A DNA stretch of 64,000 nt, from contig NC_056760.1 of the NCBI RefSeq assembly GCF_018687715.1, forward strand, positions 10,528,001 through 10,592,000, read 5' to 3'. Each line of letters begins with the position of its first letter. Within the stretch, counting starts at the first letter, position 1. Below are positions 9,840 through 23,633 of this stretch, in pieces. This stretch comes from Carya illinoinensis. Lineage: Eukaryota; Streptophyta; Magnoliopsida; Fagales; Juglandaceae. The notes under the pieces are model-generated. The model did no database searches. It was not told the origin of the DNA and saw nothing but the letters and a program-made list of their open reading frames with translations. The translations under genes and the position numbers were made by a program.

Positions 9840-12800
9840 ATTTATTGATAGTAAAATAAATAATAAAAAAACTTATTTAAATGATACAAAAATACCCACA
9901 AAATCTTAGTTGAATTTCTAGGATGCCCTACCTGTAAATATCATATATCGCATTCCAGTTCTAGAGGGAGGGAGGTTAAATAGAACTAAAAGAGAGAGTT
10001 CACGCGTTGAGATCTTAATGTGACGCCGTTTAATTTCTTTCCTTTAATATTTAATAAGTAATGTACAATACAGTAATGTAAGTATTATGCATTCCTTTTA
10101 AAAATTGTGCAAGTGTCCTACAATATTCCTTTTGAAAAAAATAATCTATTATTACAAATTTAATCTTTTAATATGAATGTCATATTTATTCTTTTTTAAA
10201 AAAGAATATGACGTTTGCGAGCTTTATGACAAAATATGTTAAACATCATATTAAGATTCACAACTTCCAAAAAGAGTAGTAAACCATATGCATAATCCAA
10301 CACTTATCCTTTTATAATCTGTCCTAATTCCAACTTAACAAAACAGAACAAACGTTGATATATGACATAACCATAAATTTAGTCTTAATTAAGAAAAGTT
10401 ACAAATACCATTAAACAGAGCAAACGTCGATATATGACAAATATCATAAATATAGTCTCAATTATAGTCTAATTTGTAATCCTGACCCTCAATCATTGTC
10501 CTCATTGTTCTCTTCCTCTTCTTCATCTTCCTCTTGATCTTCCTCATCTTCAGCATTCTCCTCTTCTTCATCTTTCTCTTCCTCTTCATTCTTGTTTTGA
10601 TTTGTCCTGAAGCCTGAATATAAATTCAAATTAGGTTCCAAAAATTCCAAAATATGGTTGCCTTGTAGGGGTTGGCCCAAACCCCAAACCGCGCACACGT
10701 CCAGGCTATTCTAGGCCCATAACTTTCGAATAAACATCATCTGATTTCCAAGTCATGGTTCCTCCAGATCCCATTTCTATAGAAATTGTGTCCTGTGTTA
10801 AAAGTTCCTTCATCTCAACTTGTAATAGACAATAAAAAATACACATTATTCTCTATCTTATAAATCTATTAAAATTAAAAAGTAATAAATTTGCAAATAA
10901 ACATACCACTTTCTTTCTCGTTTTATCTTGTCGCCCCATTATACCGAAAATACACAATAGAAAATGCATGTAGCATGAACATCATGAAACTGGTTGGCGT
11001 TTGTTATCCCCTGCTTTGTTTTTATTATAATAAGCCATAGGAGTATAACCTTCAAAAAGAATTGTGAGAGAAATGGCCATTTTAACTTTTTCAAATCATA
11101 GATGCAATGTAAGGAACGATGAAAAAATGCTTATAAATTATCCAAACATGACTCATGATATATCTGCTCACTTGTAAGTTCAAGAGGCATCTGATGCATA
11201 ATGCTCTAGTCAAAACATAGTGCTAAAATTAAAGATGTTTGGTCTAAACATGCATGTAAAGAGTACAGAATCTATCTTTTGAACATTTCCAATAGATGGT
11301 TTCCATTTTTTAGTTAAATAACAGATGGCAATAGCAGCAGTCACTAAAATGAAAACATGGAACTTTGCTGCAGAAAGATGTTGAGATTAAGAGTATAATA
11401 TTTGTAAGTCTATAAGTTATGACATTCTATTCAAAGAAACCAGAGAACTCCTATCAATAATAAAGAAAGCAGAATTAAAGTGGATACCTGAATGCCAAGT
11501 ATGGTTTAGGAATCAGAATTTGAGTTCAGTATGCAAAAAATTAACAATTTTCTAGGCATGATTGGCTCGACAGAAATAATAGAACAAAACCATTTGCATA
11601 TTCAATACAAAACCTATGGGATAACAACTTCTTTTCTACTACATTATATAACATTTTTCATCACTCAAAATTTACCTTTGCAGATGATAAACTTTAGAAG
11701 TGTATTGACCCATTCCATACACATTATCTTCAAAGGTTCTGCTCTCCAATACTTCAATCCCTTCAGTACTAGTCGTGTTCTTTTGCTGCATCTTCATGAC
11801 CATGTACATCTATGCTATCCCATACTGCAATATAAAGTCAAACAAATTTGTTTTTGAAAAGGTTAAAACTTTAAACAGAAAGAAATCACAATGTTGTCAG
11901 AGATGAGATGGGTATCATTGTGACTGAAATGTTAACATCGTTTGTGATGTTTTACCTCTTCCAACGAAACGGGCATGACAATCCGACTTCAGACCATCCC
12001 CCATAGAAAATTTTTACCTTTAGACAAATACAAACATTTGGTGTGAAAACTTCACCAGTTTATTGGCTGATATATCAACACTGATTGTTGTGAAAACGAT
12101 CTTTGAGGTTGCACTATCTAACATCAAGTGCTATGGTTGCTTACTATCAGAACATTATTGGCCTAAAGGAGTCATGGAGAAAAGTAACCTAATGCCACCT
12201 TATGTTTTCAGTAACAACTGCAGAATTGTTGGTCTGTTTATCAACAACACCATTTCGGTCAGCTTGTTGATTATGCTAGTATTATTGCATAATTGCCAAT
12301 CACAACCTTGAGCATGAAGAGGTGTTGATGATGCTCGCCAAGGTTTCAGCCAATTTTACACACCTATTTCCTTTAGTATTTTTTACAAGGTTTAGAAAGA
12401 CAAACCTGATGCGATAAAATACATGTACCCTATGAGCAGTGGTCTACTGTTTTGAATGATCCTTATTAATTGTGAACAAGACATGTCCAATAGGAAGATA
12501 TTCTATGAAAACTCGCAAACTCAAGAAAAATCAATATTAGCCATTTCTAGCCGAACTGGCAAAATATATTATTTGCACAACAACAGAGAAGTTTTCTATC
12601 TTTAGGCCACTACCATATGTCTGATATTCTTTCTTTCTTTTCTTTTCTTTTTTTTTTTTCTTTTTTTTTCTTTTTAAGTGCCATATGCCTGATATTCTTT
12701 CATTATCTTCCAAAATATACAATTTCCAAGCAAACATGACATATGTGAAACTAACTAATTATCTAATATTGTTTGACATTCAGCACAAGACACAAAACAA

Positions 12801-13540
12801 TTAATTTTACAAGTATAAAAAAAACACTTATCAGAGATTGGAACTGCTTCTTCAAGCATAAAGAAATTAATATACAAGGACTAGTTATTTTTAGAAGAAA
12901 AGTGTGACTCTTACAAGATTTGGAGCAGCCCAGCCAACAAGAGCAGAAAGAACAGTTATTTTCAACAAAAGAAGTATGTTTCCAGCTCATTGGGGCTTTA
13001 AAAAGCTTATCAAAGATCAGAACTAAAACCATAAAAACAAAAGTGAGGCATACAAAATACCCACAATCAAGCGATCAAACCTAACTAAAAAATAATCCCC
13101 AAATCTAACTCTTACGGAGGTTACGGTGGTGTTGAACGGAACCACTCATGATGTGAAAGAGATACATAAACTCACAAGATTTAAGCTTTTCCTATTTTAG
13201 CTTTCGTGTACCTCAATCACTTAGCTAATCCTCTCATTTCCACCCCTAAACTCCAAAAATTTGTAACTCAATAATGCAAAATACTTCACAAAAGCAAAGC
13301 AGTGACTGCTATTTTGAGGGACAAACTGAATAAAATTAGAGAAAGAAGATAACTTACCGCAGGTGACTTGGTGAACAGGGAGGACAATGGTGGTGCACGA
13401 AATCAGTAGCAATAACAGAGTTTGATGAGACAAATAGAGAGAAAGTGAAAAACGAAATGGAAGGATGAGAGAAAAGAACGAAAGCTTATCGTAGTCGGTG
13501 GTCGAATGTTGACGATGGCGGCCGTGCCTAGAGCATCGAC
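9840..13540. other. TE-derived or intergenic DNA, no supportable gene
   Basis: AT-rich DNA with no family I recognise. The only notable frame is on the minus strand at 10489-10698, ending in a Glu/Asp-rich tail (NKNEEEEKDEEEENAEDEED and onward) just before a TGA. It could be the last exon of a broken gene or low-complexity DNA. Frames at 11531-11857, 12063-12311, 12763-13032 and 13221-13433 have no convincing codon bias or motif. Confidence 0.4.
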
Positions 13541-13541
13541 A

Positions 13542-13689
<148 letters not shown>

Positions 13690-13739
13690 ATGGAGATTGG
13701 AGAGTGGGAGATTAAAGAGAAGGAGAAGGGTGGGATAAG

Positions 13740-13987
13740 AATTGATTTCTCCGGTGTTATTTTTGGAGGGAATGATTCCCGCTTTTTTTTTGCAGCAAAT
13801 TTTATTAGGGAAGGATATTTCGTCTCTAAAAATTAATGTTCAAATAATAAATGGTTGTTTGAATAAAATTTTCAACCATAATGTTTTTTGAAATGAAATT
13901 TAAATTTTGTCTCAAAAGATTTTTTAAAGACAAAAATAAATTTGTCCCTAAAAATTTTTGTCTTTAAAAGTTAAATTTGTTGTAGTG
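13740..13987. mobile_element. CACTA-like right terminus, ends in TTGTAGTG
   Basis: The stretch ends at 13987 with TTTGTTGTAGTG, the reverse complement of a CACTACAA terminus. Upstream are repeated motifs around TTTGTCCCTAAAAATTTTTG and GACAAAAATAAATTTG in both orientations, typical of subterminal regions. The motif set differs from the GGCGTTTA arrays at 9.2 and 20.7 kb, so it belongs to another family. A matching left end was not found. Confidence 0.4.
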
Positions 13988-14092
13988 TTATCTACTAGTA
14001 ACCAGTAGAGGGTAATGATCACTTGCAACCCATCCAATACCATTCAATTTCTAGATAATTTAAAAAAATTAAAACCGTGACATACATACATA

Positions 14093-15059
14093 TCTTCTAT
14101 ATATAAAAAGTGTGTATGAAACGGAAAATCTTGTTTTAACGGTTTTTCTTGTTTTTCCGTTAAAGTTAACACTGTTTGTTTTAACGGTTTGACACATAAA
14201 ATGAAGACATAAATGTTGAGAGAGATAGCATTCAATGTTGTTATATGATTTATTAATCTCAATAATTATAATACTTAATAGTTTATATAATAATAAGTAA
14301 TTAAAGATTAGTTATTATATTTTTCTCTTTCTCCTTAACATATACCCGTGTATTAGGTGCATAAGACGTGAATCTCTAAGTATAATATACGTGTATTATA
14401 CGTTTCATTAACTCAGATTATTGAGTATTCCAAATTTAAAAATCTCATATAATATATAATACAAGTGTGTTTAATCAAAGTGTTTTTTTTTCCCCTTGGT
14501 AGTAGGACGTAGCTTCCGCTAAGTCATATTCCATACGTGGGCTTGCTATGATAGGCACGTGACAAAGGCCATGATCCTTGAGCTAATCAAGAAAGAGTAA
14601 ATTCGGCCAACAATTTCAAAATATATTTTATGATTTATATATATGCTATATATAGAAAATATTATACCACAAATTTTATAAAAAGATTATGTTTTAACTT
14701 TATGTTGTCCCTGATCGACTCAACCAACAGTAAAATAAGAATTTCAATGTTGTCTCTATTGATTGTCTACATGATGACATAAATTGATGAATTATAATAC
14801 AAATATCAAACGACACATATTTTGAACTACCGTTTGTGTTAGACTTTTATTAAATTTTTCGTATACATCTTTGCTAAAATTATAGATGTTATAAACATGT
14901 ATTAGATTATATAATACTTTGAACTAATTTTTTTATTTTCTCCAATATGCCTTAAATTATTAAGTGACATCAATAATTTTTATAAAATATATATTATTTT
15001 TTACAAATAATCATTTCATAAAATTAGACAAACGTGTTTTACACGTTACTCCCACCTAG
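14093..15059 (+). mobile_element. Non-autonomous Helitron, about 970 bp
   Basis: The 5' end TCTTCTATATATAAAAAG after an A is the TC plus AT-rich start usual for plant Helitrons. The 3' end carries a short hairpin (ACGTGTTTTACACGT, 15032-15046), then about 9 bases, then CTAG (15056-15059) followed by T. These features, with insertion between A and T and no TIR or target duplication, fit Helitrons. No Rep/helicase frame is present. Inside, TTTTAACGG motifs repeat near the 5' end. Confidence 0.6.
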
Positions 15060-15071
15060 TATATATATATA

Positions 15072-15324
15072 CTAGGTGGGAGCAACATGCAAAGCACGTT
15101 TGTTTAGTTTTAAGAAATGGTTATTTGTAAAAAATAATATATATTTTATAAAAATGATTTATTTCACTTAATAATTTAAGACATATTGGAGAAGATAAAA
15201 AATTAGTTCAAAATATCATATAATCCAATACATGTTTATAACATCCATTATTTTGAGCAAAGATGCATACAAAAAATTTAATAAAAGTCTAACACAAACG
15301 ATAGTTCAAAATATGTGTCGTTTG
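15072..15324 (-). mobile_element. Inverted 3' part of the same Helitron (tail to tail)
   Basis: Reading leftward from 15324, the sequence repeats the last about 250 bp of the Helitron at 14808-15059, including the hairpin (here ACGTGCTTTGCATGT) and CCCACCTAG at 15072-15080. The two tails are separated only by a 12-bp TA spacer (15060-15071). Small differences show the arms are not brand new. The 5' portion of this second copy is missing. Confidence 0.7.
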
Positions 15325-16680
15325 AGAGAAGCCAAAGTCTGGATTGGCATATATGTAAATCCAATTGGTTGGAGGGAAGCCAAAGCTGAAGAAAGAGAGA
15401 AAGAATTTTTGCAATAGGGGTGTGCAACCGGATCCAAATTATTAAAACTGAGCGGTTCTCTGCTTTGAATTAATTAGGATTTCAATCTGGGTGGATAACC
15501 GGATTTAATCTAGATATTTGGGTTTTTTTTCAAATTTTGACTTAAAACCTAGATATCCGGATTATAACTGGATTTAATCCAGATTTTTTTTTTTAAAAAG
15601 AAAAAAGACATTAAAACTTTTTTTTTTAAAAAAATTATAACCTGAATTCAAAAAAAAAAAAAAAAAAAGAATGGACAATCGAAGTGTGCATCATATACGG
15701 TAACGATTTTGGGGCTGTCTTATAACAATTAAACAAGAGTTAATATGGGCTTGTATTATAACGATTTTCAGAATAATGGTTAAATTGCAAGGACATCATG
15801 TACGGTTTTTAGTACAGCTAAAGGGAATAATGAGTTAGAGAATCTTACATACGGTGTGTTTGATGGTGGAGAGCTGTTCTCTGGTGCCCTCTGCTGATGG
15901 TCCTGGTATCATGCGTGGTGGGCTGTGGCTATGACGAAAGATACTGCAGTTGAAGTGCTCTGTTTTGAGGGTGAAAAACAGAGCACGATGTGGTCAGCCG
16001 GTGTTCAAGCGAATTGCAGTGAGTTTAAGGGAGGAAGGCTGGTGTTTTTTAACTGCAATGTGGGGATATTGCTATGTGGAAGAGGAGATGGGATTAACTG
16101 GCGTTATGATCAAGCGATGTGTGGAGGTGTTGCTGTTTGGGAACATGATGCACGATCTATGTGTTGTGAAAACATTCGGCAGCCCTAGATATGTTAATAG
16201 GGAAGATGTTTAATGGGAACGTGATGCATGATCTGTGGGCCCGTTTGGATATATATTTGAAGGATAATTTGGCTGAAAATGTTTAATGGCAAGGGTTCTA
16301 GAGTTGTAATCCAATTGGAAGAGTTGTTCGGCCGTGATAAGCTTTAAATGACTTCATAATTTTTTTTAATAAAAAGTCTTCAATTATTTTTTTATTTTTA
16401 ATTTTGAAAAAATTAAGAACAAGAAGAAAATATTAATATTTTACAATAATAAGCTTGGAGTTTATAACTATTCATGATACAGCCAATAGTTCAATATACG
16501 ACAACTATGATCTTAATGTTATTGGAGAAAACATTCGAGTTCAGTTGGCACAAAAGGTAAGGATCATACTTTCTTGGTGGGGTGCTTTCTTTCTTTCTCT
16601 TTTTTTCTTTTTGTTTTTTGTCAAGCATGTTTGTAGTGCAATAATAGTCTCTGATGTAGTTATAGTGGAGATAAAATGAG
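15325..16680. other. Intergenic DNA with low-complexity tracts, no supportable gene
   Basis: Overlapping frames at 15925-16188 and 15950-16213 compete with each other and show no known domain. A strong 12-bp hairpin lies at 15955-15986 (arm GTGCTCTGTTTT). A TAGGGGTGTGCAACCGGATCC-like start near 15415 resembles a hAT end but no partner end was found. A/T homopolymers fill 15580-15670. Confidence 0.4.
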
Positions 16681-16757
16681 ACGTATACGTGGCATTTTCT
16701 CGTTGGGAGGCTGTTATTTGGAGAGAAATAGATAGACCGGTGGAAAGTTTTTCTCTA
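16681..16757. repeat. Direct repeat unit A, pair of 18602-18678
   Basis: GTATACGTGGCATTTT followed by a GGAGGCTGTTATTTGG-like stretch and AATAGATAGACCGG recurs in the same orientation about 1.9 kb downstream with scattered changes. The pair brackets 16758-18601 and may mark a decayed element or a local duplication. Confidence 0.55.
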
Positions 16758-18516
<1,759 letters not shown>

Positions 18517-18601
18517 GTTCAGGAAGAGGGGGGAGAATGATTTCTGTGCATCTAATTTTATTCCATTAGTCTGTGGTGCGGTTCAGTGTTGATAGAATAG
18601 A

Positions 18602-18678
18602 ATGTATACGTGGCATTTTTTCATTGAAGGGCCGTTATTTATAGAAAAATAGATGGACCGGTTATAAGTTTTTTTCTT
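18602..18678. repeat. Direct repeat unit B, pair of 16681-16757
   Basis: The same order of motifs as unit A: GTATACGTGGCATTTTT, GGGCCGTTATTTA, AATAGATGGACCGG. Confidence 0.55.
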
Positions 18679-18679
18679 A

Positions 18680-20690
18680 TAAAGAACATCAATGAAGGCG
18701 TAGCGTCTATTTGGAGTTGTGAAATATTTTGCTTTAAGAGTTTGTTAGGGCTTTAAAAAAAAAAAAAAAAAAAACACACCCTTTTGACTACCTGTCAAAC
18801 GTATAAGTTATCACATATGTATTTTTTTTCCCTTCCAAATGTTTGTCAAGTCAAATGAGGAGGGAAATAAATAAAGATATTGCTATTGCTATAGAAAATT
18901 ATATGAATTGTGCTGATAGCGATGGGACCTTCAACTCGTACCTTACTAATATCTTAAGCATAATAATCCTGCTTATCCTTTTTGTCATTGACATTGTCTC
19001 ATTCTAATTTTCTACTGTGGTCAAATGACTCTAATTCATACCTCTTTTTTTTTATCTCTACAGCACCATCGTATTCATTATCCTCATCTTCCCCCTTGCC
19101 TCGAAAAACCAAAAAAAAAAACCCCTTTTGAATATAGACAGATTTACATGAGCTACTTTGCAGACTTGAAGAAACAAAAGAAAGATCCGACAAATCTCAC
19201 CATGTCAGCCGTACCAAGAATATATCCTCTATGTCTATATGTAAAAGAAAAACTTCATGTACAATCAACAAAGGTAGGTGGGCATGCAAGGGGTAATAGG
19301 AACATGATGCATGCCTACCATTGTAGCATTCAACTTTGGGAAATTCACCATCACGAGGTTTCATTCATATCCTGGAGATGAGCTACTGGGAAATTTAATA
19401 ATCCAAAACAAGCTTAAACAACCATGGCATTTCTGCTAAATTGCTTTATGTGCTGGAATGAGTATAATTATCTTCTAAAGTTTTTTGCAGCTTGTTTTCA
19501 AAGCCTACTTGATAAGGGTCTAATGAGCCTACCTAAAGCCCCTATATATGTATCCTTTGACCTGTGGTGGAAACTGTTAAGTGAAGTATGAGAATCTTCT
19601 ATTCTGCCTATTTCCTTAGAGCCGCATAGCAGCACAGAGGCACCTTTACATAGACTCAATCTCCAACCATAACTGAGATTTCAGGTGATCAAAACCATCC
19701 TCCTCAAAAAGATATAGAAAAAACCTTTCCTTCTTGTCTATTTTAGCTATTTTTTTCTCTTCACAATTAGTTTAAACCACTGCTAGTCTGCTACTTTTTG
19801 CCTACCTTTTGCCACATCTTTTGTCAACATGACTAGTGGAAGGAGATGAGAAGGGGCCATGCATTGATGCACTTGGGAAGGTGGGTCTCTTGAATTTTTA
19901 AGGATAAACATTGTTGGAATGCGGTAATGGGACAATATGATTAGTGTGGAGCCTTAAGGATATTCAACTCCTTTTAAGATTTGGACCACATCATACCCAC
20001 TAATGTCCAATATAGTCGAGATCTTGTACATGATTTCGACTATTTCTATCTTTTTTAAAATTCTTCTATTTCTAATTTTATATATATTGGTTTGTTTTGG
20101 CTGTCAAAACAGGATTTTTCAAAGGACTGGCAGATGTATACAATGGTGAGACTAATTATATCTCAAAAAGTTGTTTGAAGTCAATAGTATACATGATATA
20201 ACGGCAAACGGTTCATTATGTTTGGTTGTAAAATAATTTGTAGAATATTAAAATATTGAGAAGTATAAATTCTTCTCCGTCCTAAAATATTTTAACCTCA
20301 ACTACACTTTTCATGTGCTAGATATTAATGGTTGCATTGCAATTGTTTATATTACAGAATTCAAAATTCCAAATCCATGATGGGCACACTTTGAGAGATT
20401 CTTATGTCATGCCTTCTCACCTTCCAGTTGGTGGAGTTATTGGATCAATCTTGGTGGTCCTTTGCTTGTTTTGGGTTGGTCTGGTAGAAGAAGAACTACC
20501 CATGAAAGAAATGGTTGGAAAGCTAACGACAAACACAATGTAAAGTAAAATAATTATCTATGAAGAAGAGCTTTTATATAATGTGATTTGTGTTTTTTTT
20601 TTTATTATATGAATAATGATCCATTATATCATATTTATTATTAATTTATTTATTATATATTTTTATTATGGTATATCATATTATTGGTGT
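18680..20690. other. No supportable gene
   Basis: Contains a poly-A tract (18755-18773) and short frames (19025-19381, 20328-20543) without recognisable domains. It may be the interior of the TE tract between the CACTA-like arrays. Confidence 0.35.
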
Positions 20691-20694
20691 GTTC

Positions 20695-21694
20695 TAAAGG
20701 TTGTTAATTAATGCAATGTGTTGGCAACATTTTTGTTAGCAAATATAATAACATTGTTAATTTAAAAAATGCGCCAGCAATGAACTAGTGGGGGCATTTA
20801 CATTAAGTTGTTAATTTATGCAATGTGGTGGCAACAAACTCATGGTGAAATTTAGATAAATGCAGTTAATAAATTCAATGTGCCATCAACGTACTATTAG
20901 TGGCATTTAAATAAAGACGGTTAATTTATATGATGCGTTGGCAACGTAATGCGGTGGCGTTTATGTTAATGCTGTTATTTTAACAATTAGCGTTGTTTAG
21001 ATAAGTGCCATTAATAAATTTACCAAAGTACTATTAGTGGCATTTAAAGAAATGCCGCCACATTATATGACTAGCGGGTAGTTTATTTGTGGCGACATTT
21101 AGATAATCGCTGGAAATTAGATCATTGGTGGCGTTTAGTTAAACGTTATTAAATTATTTAATGTGACGCTGCCAAGATATTATTAGTGGCATTTAAATAA
21201 ATGCCACCAATTTATATGATTAGTCAGCAAATTACTAGTAGCGGTATTTATCGTAATGCCGCTATTTAAAAAAGTGGAGGCGGTAGAATAAATGCCGTTA
21301 ACAAATTCAATGTGCCACCGCCAACGTATTATTAGTGGCATTTAAATAAATATCGCCAATTTAACTGATGCGTCGGTAATATAGTAGCAGTGACGTTTAT
21401 AGTAACGCCGCTAGAATATGCCAGAGGATGGCAAAGTGGCGGCAATTCGAGAAACGCCACTAATATTAATTATGTAGCGGCGTTTCAAGAAATACCGCTA
21501 AATTGATATAAACGCCACTAATGAGATTTACAAATACCGGCATTTGCGTAAACGCCGGAACAATGAAAATAGCGACCCTCCACTACCGACAGACGGTTGC
21601 GCTGTTAGAGAAATGCCACGAATTAATTAACGGCATTTTTTTGGGTAGTTGCCGGCGTATAACCAACGCCGGCAAATTTGATTTTTTTTGTAGT
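20695..21694. mobile_element. CACTA-like right terminus with subterminal repeat array
   Basis: About 1 kb of repeated short motifs such as GTGGCATTTAAATAAATGCC, GGCGTTTA and CGCCGGCAAA in both orientations, ending at 21694 with TTTTTTTTGTAGT (reverse ACTACAAAAAAAA), a CACTA-like terminus. Next to it begins DNA shared with the far upstream region of copy 4 (AAGTAGCAA, about 55035), so the element lies about 640 bp upstream of copy 3. Motif style matches the 9195-9835 array. Confidence 0.55.
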
Positions 21695-21959
21695 AATTTG
21701 CTACTTTTAAGTTAATCTAAAAGAAACATCCTCTTTATGGTTATATATAACATAAGAAGATGATTTATAAGAGAGATTTAAAATTATATTATACTGAACC
21801 AAATTCTATTATGTATATATGACGTAGAAGGATTATATTTTTCACATCAACTTTGTAAATATAGTGTGAAAAACCTAAACTTTCGAGTCGAAGATATTGA
21901 CCTGCTGATAAATAGAAAACATACAATTATATATATATTTTATATATAAAATTTGCATG

Positions 21960-22223
21960 ACACGCAATAGATCAAGAATGAAACCAAGGCTAGTTATACG
22001 TACTACTAACGGAAATGTTGTTTGTATTAGGCTACTAGTTTTTACCACGTCGCATGAGAGACCCAACATCACGCGCGAGGAACGAAATGTTGAACTTGAA
22101 ATTTATGAGGAAGGGAATGGTCGGGTCAGCCAATATGCCGAGTCAACCTGTCACCCAGTCAAAATTAATTTCCGCATAACCTGCAGACCCCTTCTTCTCA
22201 GCTCTACTTCCTCGGTATAAATA
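21960..22223 (+). promoter_or_regulatory. Promoter of copy 3: conserved block and TATA box
   Basis: 22050-22170 is the reverse complement of the conserved upstream blocks of copies 1 and 4, including CACGCGCGAGG, GGTCGGGTCAGCC and two AGTCAA (TTGACT) elements. TATAAATA lies at 22216-22223, about 112 bp before the ATG. Homology continues upstream to the CACTA-like junction at 21694. Confidence 0.6.
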
Positions 22224-22334
22224 AGACTCAACCCGCCTCCCCATCCTGCACAATTGCATTCTCAAACTAATTCCCTCCCGCTCCTCCAAGGCACAGCTAG
22301 CAACATAAACCCTGCGATACAACCTCTGTCAATT

Positions 22335-23633
22335 ATGGCTTCCAGCTTACAAGTTTCAGCTCTCCTATTACCTTCTTCTTCATGCTGTTGTTCCAGGAAA
22401 ATTGATGCCGCTATTCATGTCCCAAAGCTTCCAAAAGCCCCTTTCTCCGTTCCCAAAATCCCAACGAGCAGAAAGCTGATTGACGAATTGAACAATATAA
22501 GGGTCGACGGGTTCACAAACACGATCCCAGTTCTACAAAACATCAATTTTACTACCACACCCTCCGTCGATGATGTTAAAGTACAAAACTCAACTGCTTT
22601 TGCCAACACCCAGCTCTATTCGCTCTTAGAGGCCGTGGCTGACAGAGTCGAGATGCACGCCAACATTGGAAAGCAGCGTGAAAACTGGAACACCCTTCTT
22701 TTGAACTCCATCAACATGATGACTCTCACTGCCGCAACCTTGGCTGGTGTTGCTGCGATTGGTGGCGTTGGAATGCCTCTTCTAGCTCTCAAGTTGTCGT
22801 CCACTCTCTTGTATTCGGCAGCCACAGGGATGCTGCTTGTAATGAACAAAATTCAGCCTTCACAACTTGCAGAGGAACAAAGCAAAGCTACCAGATTGTT
22901 CAAGCAACTCCGGAGCCAAATAGAAACTATGCTCGCTCTTGGGGCAACAACTGAAGAAGATGTGAAGGACATGATGGAAAGGGTTTTGGCCATTGATCGA
23001 GCCTACCCACTTCCCTTGCTAGGAGCAATGCTTGACAAATTCCCCGAAAAGTTTGAGCCAGCTTCTTGGTGGCCTTCAAATCAAATACTCCGAAAGAAAA
23101 CTAAATCACATGAAAGAAAAAAACGAGAGAACAATGGGTGGAGTGAGGAACTTGAAGTGGAAATGCGGGAAATCGTTGAAGTGGTGAAGAGAAAGGACAG
23201 TAGGGACTACGAAAGGCTGGGCAACCTGGTGTTGAAGATTAACAAGATCTTATCCCTCTCGGGTCCATTACTCACAGGGATTGCAGCTGTCGGCTCTGCA
23301 TGTGTTGGTAATGGATCATGGGCAGCAATCGTAGCCATGGCTGCGGGGGCGTTAGCTACGACTGCTAATGCCTTCCAGCACGGTGGGCAAGTTGGAATGG
23401 TGTTCGAGATGTACCGAAACAACGGTGGGTTTTTTCGGCTATTGCAAGAAACAATCGAAGCCACGCTCGAGAAAGAAGACTTGGAGAAAAGAGAGAACGG
23501 GGAGTTATTTGAAATGAAGGTGGCATTGCAACTGGGGAGGAGTTTGTCCCAGCTCAGAGAACTTGCCAGAAAGTCATCTTCTCATCGTCTAGACGGAACT
23601 GCCATAGATGAATTCGCTAGCAAGCTTTTTTAG
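22335..23633 (+). CDS. At4g22030-like protein, copy 3 (432 aa, complete)
   Basis: A single exon from ATG at 22335-22337 to a TAG after DEFASKLF. An in-frame extension reaches back to 22254 but opens with TTG and lies in the 5' leader, so the ATG aligned with the other copies (MASSLQVSALLLP) is chosen. The architecture matches copy 2: Ser/Cys-rich plastid-like leader with IHVPKLPKAPFSVPKIP, two Ala/Gly-rich hydrophobic segments (about 126-171 and 306-345), and HGGQVGMVFEMYR near the C-terminus. It is the only copy on the plus strand and retains the full conserved promoter. Shared details (MASSLQ, KID, PKLPK) and its 3' spacer tie it most closely to truncated copy 5. Function unknown; the name 'probable F-box protein' in databases is not supported by a visible F-box. 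Confidence 0.92.
   Translation: MASSLQVSALLLPSSSCCCSRKIDAAIHVPKLPKAPFSVPKIPTSRKLIDELNNIRVDGFTNTIPVLQNINFTTTPSVDDVKVQNSTAFANTQLYSLLEAVADRVEMHANIGKQRENWNTLLLNSINMMTLTAATLAGVAAIGGVGMPLLALKLSSTLLYSAATGMLLVMNKIQPSQLAEEQSKATRLFKQLRSQIETMLALGATTEEDVKDMMERVLAIDRAYPLPLLGAMLDKFPEKFEPASWWPSNQILRKKTKSHERKKRENNGWSEELEVEMREIVEVVKRKDSRDYERLGNLVLKINKILSLSGPLLTGIAAVGSACVGNGSWAAIVAMAAGALATTANAFQHGGQVGMVFEMYRNNGGFFRLLQETIEATLEKEDLEKRENGELFEMKVALQLGRSLSQLRELARKSSSHRLDGTAIDEFASKLF

Noticed and set aside
10489..10698. Acidic protein gene
   Set aside because: Only a Glu/Asp-rich tail is visible, from a GAA/GAG-rich tract; no start context, no upstream exon and no family recognised, so it is mentioned only within the region entry.
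15415..15700. hAT-like start TAGGGGTGTGCAACCGG
   Set aside because: No matching inverted end or 8-bp duplication could be found; the stretch is dominated by A/T runs.
15950..16213. Possible 87-residue protein
   Set aside because: Two overlapping frames of equal length compete, no homology is recognised, and the hairpin at 15955 explains part of the pattern.
22254..22334. N-terminal extension of copy 3 by 27 residues
   Set aside because: It would start at TTG inside the leader, 31 bp after the TATA box, and the other copies align at the ATG at 22335.
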